Below, in pieces: positions 1 to 5,674 of a stretch of 5,674 bases of DNA. Location: positions 1 to 5,674 of the forward strand of contig CALNBT010000151.1 in the NCBI GenBank assembly GCA_937874345.1, written 5' to 3'. How positions within the stretch are numbered: the stretch's first letter is position 1; each line of letters begins with the position of its first letter. Below the pieces are notes generated by a model. The model was not told where the DNA came from. It saw only the letters and a list, made by a program, of their open reading frames with translations, and made no database searches. Source of the stretch: an uncultured Prevotella sp. (GTDB taxonomy: Bacteria > Bacteroidota > Bacteroidia > Bacteroidales > Bacteroidaceae). A program made the translations under genes and the position numbers.

Positions 1-65
1 TTTTCAAAGAACAGTAAACTACCTGTTAAAATTAAGTTGTTAACTATTATCGGCATCAAATCATT
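1..65. other. 5' flank, possibly containing the end of an upstream gene
   Basis: This is the stretch before the first complete gene. On the + strand all three frames enter open from the left edge and stop at 15-17, 41-43 and 112-114. The frame starting at base 1 reads a basic and hydrophobic tail (KLPVKIKLLTIIGIKSLC and onward) that would overlap the next gene by 49 bases. The frame stopping at 41-43 would leave a 22-base gap. Either could be the C-terminus of another polysaccharide gene, but too little is visible to choose. I see no exact TTTG/TAnnTTTG promoter here, which fits a gene inside a longer operon. Confidence 0.3.
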
Positions 66-1043
66 ATGTCAAATCAACAAATACATCCACAAAATCTACC
101 GGAGAAGCCGTTAGTAAGTTTCATCATTACAACGTATAACCTCCCGGTACAAATGCTCAAGGAGTGTTTGAAAAGCATCTTAGCACTGTCTCTGAACGAA
201 CAGAAACGCGAAATTATTCTCGTCGATGATGGATCGGATGAATCACCTATGCCAGCATTAGCTGATTTACAGCAATATTTCATCTATATCCGACAGAACA
301 ATCAAGGACTTTCCGCTGCGAGAAATATCGGTTTGAGAAATGCCAATGGCTGTTATGTGCAGTTTGTGGATGGTGATGACACGATTATACCTTTCGCTTA
401 CGAACACTGCCTTGATATAGCACGTTACCGCAATGCAGATATTGTTGCCTTTGAAATGACACAGAAACGAAGAGAGAAAAGGGATTTGACGCAGGCTGGA
501 CCGATGACAGGAAGTGAATATCTCAACAACTATAATATTCATGCGGCAGCATGTAGTTATTTATTCAAGAAAAATATCCTGCATGGCCTGTTGTTTACCT
601 TGAACATTCTTCACGAAGACGAAGAATTTACCCCACAACTGATTTTGCATGCGGATGTTCTCTATAAAACAAATGCTGAGGCATATTTCTACAGACAACG
701 GGAGGAGTCGATCACCCATAATCACTCGAAAAGGGCAATCGTTAAAAAGCTTGACGATACGTTTAATATTATCATTCGTTTTCAAGCGCGCATCGACACG
801 TTCCCTAAACTCGAGCAAAAAGCATTGAAGCGGAGAATCGCACAGCTTACGATGGATTATCTGTTTAATGTTGCACGTTATACACATAGTATGAAACATC
901 TGGAGCAAGCCATCGATAGGTTGAATAAAAGGGGGTTATACCCTTTACCAGACAAAAAATACACCAGAAATTACCGATTGTTTAGAAAACTCATTCAGTA
1001 CAAGAATGGTAGAAGGCTGATTATTGCAGTTACGCTGAGATGA
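66..1043 (+). CDS. Family 2 (GT-A fold) glycosyltransferase
   Basis: This 325-residue cytoplasmic enzyme probably transfers a sugar from a nucleotide donor to a lipid-linked glycan during capsule, O-antigen or exopolysaccharide synthesis. The GT2 signatures run in order: VSFIITTYN opens the nucleotide-binding fold (17-25), followed by ILVDDGSDES (51-60), NNQGLSAARNIGL (78-90) and the metal-binding DxD in FVDGDD (100-105). HEDEEF (183-188) lies where the family has its catalytic base, and YFYRQREESI (207-216) matches the YRxRxxSI motif common in such enzymes. There is no signal peptide or membrane segment, and the length is normal for the family. The ATG at 66 is the only ATG in this frame that keeps the first strand, and an in-frame stop lies upstream at 33-35. 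No clear Shine-Dalgarno site precedes it. The gene overlaps the next one by ATGA, indicating an operon. Donor and acceptor cannot be told from sequence. Confidence 0.93.
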   Translation: MSNQQIHPQNLPEKPLVSFIITTYNLPVQMLKECLKSILALSLNEQKREIILVDDGSDESPMPALADLQQYFIYIRQNNQGLSAARNIGLRNANGCYVQFVDGDDTIIPFAYEHCLDIARYRNADIVAFEMTQKRREKRDLTQAGPMTGSEYLNNYNIHAAACSYLFKKNILHGLLFTLNILHEDEEFTPQLILHADVLYKTNAEAYFYRQREESITHNHSKRAIVKKLDDTFNIIIRFQARIDTFPKLEQKALKRRIAQLTMDYLFNVARYTHSMKHLEQAIDRLNKRGLYPLPDKKYTRNYRLFRKLIQYKNGRRLIIAVTLR

Positions 1044-2149
1044 AAATTCTTTTATTAGGCGAATACAGCAATGTACATTGGACCCTGGCACAGGGACTCA
1101 GAATGTTGGGACATCAGGTTACGGTTGTTTCAAATGGCGACTTTTGGAAGAATTACCCAAGAGATATCAATTTGGAAAGGCAACCCAGTAAGCTGGGAGG
1201 CATACTTTATCTGATCAAACTGTATTGGATACTTCCTAGATTAAGAAATTACGACATTGTCCAACTTATCAATCCGATGTTTTTGGAACTGAAAGCCAAA
1301 CGCATTTTTCCAGTTTATCACTATTTAAGAAAGCATAACCGTAAAATATTTCTTGGTGCCTATGGAATGGATTATTATTGGGTACATTCTGGTTGCACAG
1401 ACAAACCGCTTCGCTATAGTGACTTTAATATCGGGCAACAACTGCGAGACACGCCTGATGCCTTGAAGGAACGACGAGATTGGCTTGGCACAGATAAACA
1501 GAGACTGAATGAGATGATTGCCAACGATTGTGACAGAATCATTGCGGGTCTTTATGAATATTGGGTGAGCTATCATCCTCTCTTTCCCGAAAAGACAAGT
1601 TTTATTCCATATCCTATTCAAATAAAAGATGCGGAAATACATGACAAAAGCAAAAATAATGATCATAAACTGAAACTTTTTATCGGAATAAACCGTAGTC
1701 GATCTGTTTACAAGGGTACGGATATCATGCTGAAGGCAGCACAAGATATCGTTCAAAAATATCCGCTAGAGGCGGAGCTCCAGATCGCAGAAAACGTTCC
1801 CTTTACACAATATCAAGAGATGTTGAGAAACGCAGATGTGATCTTAGACCAGCTTTACAGTTATACTCCATCCATGAATCCTTTGGAAGCAATGAGCCAA
1901 GGCACCATTTGTGTTGGAGGAGGTGAACCGGAAAACTACGAAATCTTAAACGAGACTGAATTGAAACCGATCGTCAATGTTGAGCCAAACTATGATAGTG
2001 TATACCAAAATTTGGAAAAATTGGTGCTGCATCCACAAAACATCGGTCTTCTAAAACGGCAAACAATTCTGTATGTTAAACGACACCATGATTATTTGAA
2101 GGTTGCTAAACAATATGAACAACAATATTTCATGGCTTTACAACAATGA
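1040..2149 (+). CDS. GT-B fold glycosyltransferase (GT4/GT1-like)
   Basis: This 369-residue protein is probably a nucleotide-sugar-dependent glycosyltransferase acting in the same pathway as the gene before it. The N-terminus MKILLLGEYSNVHWTLAQGL followed by GHQVTVVS (24-31) is the first Rossmann-like strand, helix and strand of a GT-B enzyme. The second domain has the usual donor-side pattern: FIGINRSRSVYKGTDIMLKA (214-233), ADVILDQLYSYTPSMN (265-280), then PLEAMSQG and CVGGGEPENYE (281-301), which occupy the place of the GT4 E-x7-E region. No membrane span is obvious. Its ATG overlaps the previous stop as ATGA (1040-1043), which suggests translational coupling. The fit to GT4 is divergent, so the fold is clearer than the exact family and the substrate is unknown. 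It is the last gene of the + strand cluster, ending 138 bases before the convergent guaA stop. Confidence 0.87.
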   Translation: MKILLLGEYSNVHWTLAQGLRMLGHQVTVVSNGDFWKNYPRDINLERQPSKLGGILYLIKLYWILPRLRNYDIVQLINPMFLELKAKRIFPVYHYLRKHNRKIFLGAYGMDYYWVHSGCTDKPLRYSDFNIGQQLRDTPDALKERRDWLGTDKQRLNEMIANDCDRIIAGLYEYWVSYHPLFPEKTSFIPYPIQIKDAEIHDKSKNNDHKLKLFIGINRSRSVYKGTDIMLKAAQDIVQKYPLEAELQIAENVPFTQYQEMLRNADVILDQLYSYTPSMNPLEAMSQGTICVGGGEPENYEILNETELKPIVNVEPNYDSVYQNLEKLVLHPQNIGLLKRQTILYVKRHHDYLKVAKQYEQQYFMALQQ

Positions 2150-2173
2150 ATGAACTGACTAAGATCATGGAAT

Positions 2174-2249
2174 ATGGTGGTGAGTCAATTTTCTTTTATC
2201 GCATCATCAAGCGTTGATACAACACAGAAAAAGATTAACTCACCACCAT
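2174..2249. repeat. 76-base imperfect palindrome between convergent genes
   Basis: The arms ATGGTGGTGAGT (2174-2185) and ACTCACCACCAT (2238-2249) are perfect 12-base inverse complements. The pairing continues inward. Positions 2174-2197 against 2226-2249 give 20 Watson-Crick pairs, 2 G-U pairs on the + strand and 2 mismatches. A small apical stem, ATCAA-GCG-TTGAT (2206-2218), lies on nearly the same axis. As RNA it would form one long hairpin just after the + strand glycosyltransferase genes, so it may act as their terminator, although it is followed only by TTTAT rather than a long T tract. It could instead be a REP- or MITE-like dispersed repeat; I see no target-site duplication at its borders. 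Confidence 0.7.
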
Positions 2250-2253
2250 TTAT

Positions 2254-2286
2254 CATAGATATCCGCCTTCATCACAAGGATCTATG
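2254..2286 (-). terminator. Hairpin just downstream of guaA, possible terminator
   Basis: On the + strand CATAGAT-AT-CC (2254-2264) pairs with GGATCTATG (2278-2286), giving a 9-pair stem with a 2-base bulge. An alternative register pairs CATAGAT plus CCTT with AAGG plus ATCTATG. It begins one base past the guaA stop codon, so it would form at the very 3' end of the guaA message. There is no T tract after it on the - strand. It may be a weak or structural terminator, perhaps working together with the larger palindrome that follows. Confidence 0.4.
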
Positions 2287-2287
2287 C

Positions 2288-3832
2288 TTATTCCCACTCA
2301 ATAGTCGAGGGCGGTTTTGAAGAGATGTCGTAACAAACACGGTTCACACCCTTGACTTTATTAATGATTTCGTTCGAAACCTTTGCTAAAAACTCGTATG
2401 GTAAATGCGCCCAGTCTGCTGTCATAGCATCAGTACTCGTAACGGCACGCAATGCAACAGGATGTTCGTAGGTGCGTTCATCGCCCATCACACCGACACT
2501 TCGAATGGTAGACAACAGAATTGCACCGGCCTGCCATACCTTATCATACAACGCTTCACCATCTTCGCAAATCCAATTGTGCATAGCTTCGATGTAAATG
2601 TCGTCTGCAGCCTGTAGAATATTAACTTTTTCTGGAGTGATATCGCCCAAAATACGTACAGCTAATCCTGGTCCTGGGAATGGTTGGCGTTTGATCAGCT
2701 TATCAGGCATCTGCATCTGGCGCCCAACACGGCGCACTTCATCCTTAAAGAGCCACTTCAAGGGTTCGCAAAGTTGAAGTTTCATATCTTTTGGCAAGCC
2801 ACCAACGTTATGGTGACTCTTGATCGTCATGCCGGTGATGCTCAAACTCTCAATCCGATCAGGGTAAATCGTTCCTTGTGCCAACCATTTGGCATCTGTG
2901 ATCTTCTTTGCTTCAGCATAAAAGACTTCAACAAAGTCGCGGCCAATGATTTTGCGTTTTTGTTCTGGATCGGTTACGCCTTTCAAGTCATCAAAGAACT
3001 TTTGGCTGGCATTGACACCAATTACATTTAATCCTAATCCCTGATAAGCGTCCATTACACGTTCGAATTCGTTCTTTCGAAGCATGCCGTGGTCAACGAA
3101 TATACAGGTAAGATTCTTTCCGATAGCTTTGTTAAGCAAGGTGGCACATACCGAAGAATCGACGCCTCCACTGAGTCCAAGGATCACTTTGTCATTGCCT
3201 AGCTGCTGTTTCAATTCCTCAACAGTACTTTCAACAAATGATGCGGGACTCCACTCCTGTTTGCTTCCACAAATGTTAACAACAAAATTCTTCAGCAAAA
3301 GCGTTCCTTGTGTCGTATGAAAGACCTCTGGATGAAATTGAACAGCCCACAACGGATTGACATCACTGGCATAAGCAGCAAACTGAACATCAGAAGTGCT
3401 TGCAATGACATGACTATCTTTAGGTAGCGCTGTAATGGTATCGCCATGACTCATCCATACCTGAGAGTCTGGAGCGAAGCCATTGAACAGGGCATTTTCG
3501 GCTTCAAAGCTCTGCAAATGGGCCCTTCCATATTCACGGGAATTGGCTTTTTCAACCTTTCCTCCAAGGGTATTGGCGATATATTGGGCACCATAACAAA
3601 TACCCAAAACCGGATACCTTCCGATAAAATCATTTAAATTGCATTTGAATGCTTCCTCGTCATGAACTGAATAGGGCGAACCACTCAAAATAACACCGAT
3701 AACCGACGGATCGTTTTTGGGAAATTTGTTGTATGGAATGATTTCGCAGAAGGTATCCAGTTCGCGAACACGACGTCCAATTAACTGAGTTGTCTGCGAA
3801 CCAAAATCCAAAATGATAATCTTCTGTTGCAT
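2288..3832 (-). CDS. guaA: GMP synthase (glutamine-hydrolysing)
   Basis: GuaA makes GMP from XMP, ATP and glutamine, the last step of de novo guanine nucleotide synthesis, in the cytoplasm. The 514-residue protein is complete and of normal length. The class I glutamine amidotransferase domain (about 1-190) shows ILDFGSQTTQLI near the start, the nucleophile Cys79 in GICYGAQY, and His167/Glu169 in QFHPEV. The ATP-pyrophosphatase domain follows with its P-loop SGGVDSS (221-227) and FVDHGMLRKNE (245-255). The C-terminal dimerisation domain contains KRQPFPGPGLAVRILG (381-396) and ends in the family-typical KPPSTIEWE. The ATG at 3832 places the first strand at once, as in other GuaA proteins; the leader is AT-rich with no clear Shine-Dalgarno site. 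It lies 70 bases downstream of the MurU-like gene on the same strand. No good promoter match was found in the gap, so read-through from upstream is possible. Confidence 0.98.
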   Translation of the reverse strand: MQQKIIILDFGSQTTQLIGRRVRELDTFCEIIPYNKFPKNDPSVIGVILSGSPYSVHDEEAFKCNLNDFIGRYPVLGICYGAQYIANTLGGKVEKANSREYGRAHLQSFEAENALFNGFAPDSQVWMSHGDTITALPKDSHVIASTSDVQFAAYASDVNPLWAVQFHPEVFHTTQGTLLLKNFVVNICGSKQEWSPASFVESTVEELKQQLGNDKVILGLSGGVDSSVCATLLNKAIGKNLTCIFVDHGMLRKNEFERVMDAYQGLGLNVIGVNASQKFFDDLKGVTDPEQKRKIIGRDFVEVFYAEAKKITDAKWLAQGTIYPDRIESLSITGMTIKSHHNVGGLPKDMKLQLCEPLKWLFKDEVRRVGRQMQMPDKLIKRQPFPGPGLAVRILGDITPEKVNILQAADDIYIEAMHNWICEDGEALYDKVWQAGAILLSTIRSVGVMGDERTYEHPVALRAVTSTDAMTADWAHLPYEFLAKVSNEIINKVKGVNRVCYDISSKPPSTIEWE

Positions 3833-3902
3833 ATATTTGTATGATTATAAATAAATATTGTCTGTTTAAAATGGAAAAGCAAGACTGAAAACAAGATTAT
3901 GA

Positions 3903-4652
3903 TCACTCAAGATGAAGCTGTTTTACAAAATCGTCTGCCTCGTGTAAAGTATTCAACTTGCCAACATCCATCAATTGTAGATTCTTTCCAACGCGCCCCT
4001 TGATGGGAACATCAGCACAAATGTGCAGATAGAAATCAATGATTCCGAAACAATCTGGATACGATTCCATCAATGGAAATAAACAAGGCGAAAAGATATG
4101 TATCCCTGAAAATGCAAACTTCTGACAATTGCTTGGGTCTATATTTAGAAAAGGAGACTTAACCTCACCCGTTTCTATATTGGTCCATCCTACTAACCGC
4201 ATATCATTGTCAAACAGTAAATATCGTTTTGTCTGTCTTTCACTTACTAGTAGTGTAGCAGCTGCCTGCAGATTGCTCTCATAAAAGTCTTTCAGGTCGA
4301 CATTACTCAATATGTCTACATTATGAACAAGAATGGGTGCACGATCAAAGAAAGGTTTGGCAGCTTTCAAACCACCACCTGTATCTAATAAATGATCGGT
4401 TTCATCGCTGATGCAAATATTCATTCCAAAATTTTGGTTCGCCTCAAGATAATCCGTAATTTGCTTGGAAAAATGATGAACATTAACAACAATTCGCTGG
4501 AAACCAGCATCTTTCATTCGACAAATAACATGTTTTAGCAACGGACTTCCAGCAACATTGACAAGCGCTTTTGGCACATGATCCGTCAAGGGTTTCAATC
4601 TGGTTCCTAATCCTGCAGCAAAAATCATAGCCTGCATCATCCTATTATCCAT
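3903..4652 (-). CDS. MurU-like sugar-1-phosphate nucleotidyltransferase
   Basis: This 249-residue single-domain nucleotidyltransferase probably joins a sugar-1-phosphate to a nucleoside triphosphate to make an activated sugar. FAAGLGTRLKPLTDHVPKAL (11-30) is the GxGTRxxPxT...PK nucleotide-binding signature. LLDTGGGLK (88-96) resembles the ETGGG motif of MurU and mannose-1-phosphate guanylyltransferases. HNVDI (110-114) supplies the metal-binding Asp113, FAFSGIHIFSP (179-189) is the sugar-binding strand, and MDVGKLNTL (228-236) is the closing DVGT-like motif. There is no left-handed helix or acetyltransferase domain, so it is not GlmU-like. The neighbouring AmgK-like kinase favours a MurNAc-1-phosphate uridylyltransferase role, as for Pseudomonas MurU; a mannose or other hexose substrate remains possible. 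The ATG at 4652 is the first after the promoter. A start at 4637 (MQAMIFAAG) fits the family's usual N-terminus better and is a real alternative. Confidence 0.88.
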   Translation of the reverse strand: MDNRMMQAMIFAAGLGTRLKPLTDHVPKALVNVAGSPLLKHVICRMKDAGFQRIVVNVHHFSKQITDYLEANQNFGMNICISDETDHLLDTGGGLKAAKPFFDRAPILVHNVDILSNVDLKDFYESNLQAAATLLVSERQTKRYLLFDNDMRLVGWTNIETGEVKSPFLNIDPSNCQKFAFSGIHIFSPCLFPLMESYPDCFGIIDFYLHICADVPIKGRVGKNLQLMDVGKLNTLHEADDFVKQLHLE

Positions 4653-4676
4653 CGAGCCTATTTATAAAAGATGATA

Positions 4677-4708
4677 CAAAGGTACTATCAAATCCCTAAA
4701 TGACCAAA
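4677..4708 (-). promoter_or_regulatory. Bacteroidetes-type promoter for the MurU-like gene
   Basis: Read on the - strand, TTTG (4708-4705) is followed by 20 bases and then TACCTTTG (4684-4677). This is an exact match to the known Bacteroides primary sigma factor pattern, TTTG near -33 and TAnnTTTG near -7, with spacing close to the usual value. Transcription would begin around 4671-4673, leaving a leader of about 20 bases to the ATG at 4652 or about 35 to the ATG at 4637. It lies wholly in the 104-base gap after the kinase/RapZ gene, so the downstream gene, and perhaps guaA, can be transcribed independently of that gene. Confidence 0.7.
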
Positions 4709-4756
4709 TATTTGAGACAGGTTCTATGACTTTGGGATGCATCTTTCTACACATGT

Positions 4757-5674
4757 TTATTTAGCCTCTAGGATTTTATATATGTTTTGTTCGCAATGGT
4801 TAATCCTTACCTCAATCCCAAATTTATCATGAAGATGTTCCGCAAGATGCTGGGCAGAATATACGCTGCGGTGTTGCCCACCTGTACAGCCGAAAGAGAA
4901 CATTAAATTGGTGAAACCTCGCTGAATATACCGTTGTACATGATGGTCTGCAATCGAGTATATTTGATCAAGAAAAACTAGAATTTCACCATCATCCTCC
5001 AAGAAACGGATTACCGGTTCATCCAATCCAGTCAATTGCTTATAGGGTTCATATCGTCCAGGATTGTGAATGGCACGACAATCAAACACATATCCACCTC
5101 CGTTTCCGCTGGGATCTTCGGGTACACCCTTCTGAAATGAGAAGCTATTGACCGTCACAACAAGCCTACCTTTATTATCATACTTAGAAAAAGTTGCCGG
5201 ACCATCCAATGGATTTGCCGGAAAAACGTTATCAGCTGCAGTTTTAAACCCATCTGTCCGTTTTGCGGGTTGAACTTCTGGCGGTGCAAATTGCGGCAAC
5301 TTGGTCAATTCAGACAGCAAGTTCATCATATAAGGGTACGGAAACACCTGCTCGTCAAGTGTCATCAAGTCACGTAAATTCTGTATCGCAGCCGGTATAG
5401 AGTCTATAAAATGTTTTTTTCTCTCGAAGTAACCTCTGAATCCATAAGCCCCCAACACCTGCAAAGTACGGAATAATACAAACAGACTCAGCCTTCTAAC
5501 AAAGTGAGCTACCTCTGGTACTTCGATATAATGCTTGAGGGAAAGATAATATTCGTGAATCAATTCACGTCTCAGTTTAAAGGGATATTTGGCAGAGGCT
5601 TGCCATAAAAACGAAGCCAAGTCATAATAGATCGGTCCTTTTCTTCCCCCTTGATAATCAATAAAGTATGGTTC
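4757..5674 (-). CDS. Sugar kinase (APH/AmgK-like) fused to RapZ C-terminal domain, partial
   Basis: The 5' end lies beyond the right edge; 305 residues of the C-terminal part are visible. The frame is open to base 5674, where it reads EPYFIDYQGGRKGPIYYDLA. This is the end of an aminoglycoside-phosphotransferase/choline-kinase fold, with the metal-binding Asp6 of IDYQ and the conserved DLAS. Helices containing VLGAYGFRGYFERKKHFIDS (about 73-92) close the kinase. A Pro/Ala-rich linker (about 126-170) leads to a RapZ C-terminal domain (about 171-295) with VNSFSFQKGVPEDP, VFDCRAIHNPGRYEP, LTGLDEPV and the hallmark GCTGGQHRSV (262-271). In E. coli RapZ this domain binds glucosamine-6-phosphate and helps control glmS. 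Here the RapZ P-loop domain is replaced by a kinase like AmgK, which phosphorylates MurNAc/GlcNAc at C1. The MurU-like gene follows 104 bases downstream. A TTG at 5620 is internal, not the start. Amino-sugar kinase activity is inferred, not shown. Confidence 0.9.
   Translation of the reverse strand, partial: EPYFIDYQGGRKGPIYYDLASFLWQASAKYPFKLRRELIHEYYLSLKHYIEVPEVAHFVRRLSLFVLFRTLQVLGAYGFRGYFERKKHFIDSIPAAIQNLRDLMTLDEQVFPYPYMMNLLSELTKLPQFAPPEVQPAKRTDGFKTAADNVFPANPLDGPATFSKYDNKGRLVVTVNSFSFQKGVPEDPSGNGGGYVFDCRAIHNPGRYEPYKQLTGLDEPVIRFLEDDGEILVFLDQIYSIADHHVQRYIQRGFTNLMFSFGCTGGQHRSVYSAQHLAEHLHDKFGIEVRINHCEQNIYKILEAK

Noticed and set aside
1325..1756. A 143-codon open frame on the - strand inside the GT-B gene
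   Set aside because: It lies entirely antisense to a gene with clear glycosyltransferase motifs, shows no recognisable domain, and has a composition expected of a reverse-frame shadow.
2174..2249. Palindrome as a CRISPR repeat or an IS end
   Set aside because: There is one inverted pair only, with no direct repeats, spacers, transposase or visible target duplication.
2684..3031. A 115-codon + strand open frame opposite guaA
   Set aside because: guaA is unmistakable and complete here; the antisense frame has no recognised motif and no promoter.
3833..3902. A separate guaA promoter (TAATCTTG or TATTTATT as the -7 box)
   Set aside because: Neither matches TAnnTTTG fully, and the nearest TTTG-like boxes sit at unsuitable distances (26 bases, or only a CTTG at 22).
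4705..4714. Perfect palindrome CAAATATTTG as an operator
   Set aside because: It is short and AT-rich, and it overlaps the promoter's TTTG box, which explains half of it. There is no second copy or known regulator to support an operator.
5618..5620. TTG as a start for a stand-alone RapZ-like protein
   Set aside because: The same frame continues upstream to the window edge with the kinase IDYQ and DLAS motifs, so the TTG is an internal leucine codon.

Overview
The window looks like a Bacteroidales chromosome, probably Prevotella-like. Three things point there: an exact Bacteroidetes-type promoter (TTTG, 20 bases, TAnnTTTG) at 4677-4708, translation starts without clear Shine-Dalgarno sites, and a sugar-kinase/RapZ C-terminal fusion next to a MurU-like nucleotidyltransferase. 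The genus is an inference; nothing in the window fixes it.

Layout. Positions 1-2149 (+ strand) hold the end of a surface-polysaccharide cluster: a family 2 (GT-A) glycosyltransferase and a GT-B glycosyltransferase joined by a 4-base ATGA overlap. Positions 2150-2287 form a convergent intergenic region with two inverted repeats. One is a long imperfect palindrome (2174-2249); the other is a shorter hairpin just beyond the guaA stop (2254-2286). Positions 2288-5674 (- strand) hold, in transcription order, the C-terminal part of a kinase/RapZ fusion (cut by the right edge), a MurU-like sugar-1-phosphate nucleotidyltransferase with its own promoter, and guaA (GMP synthase).

How the genes work together. 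The two glycosyltransferases probably add successive sugars to a capsule, O-antigen or exopolysaccharide repeat unit. The kinase fusion and the nucleotidyltransferase resemble the AmgK/MurU pair of Pseudomonas, which turns recovered amino sugars into UDP-MurNAc through MurNAc-1-phosphate. The attached RapZ C-terminal domain, known in E. coli for sensing glucosamine-6-phosphate, suggests that the kinase is tuned by amino-sugar supply. guaA is a housekeeping purine gene downstream on the same strand and may be partly co-transcribed.

I see no tRNA, rRNA, CRISPR array, transposase or riboswitch. The most interesting items are the kinase/RapZ fusion beside the MurU-like gene and the 76-base palindrome in the convergent gap.
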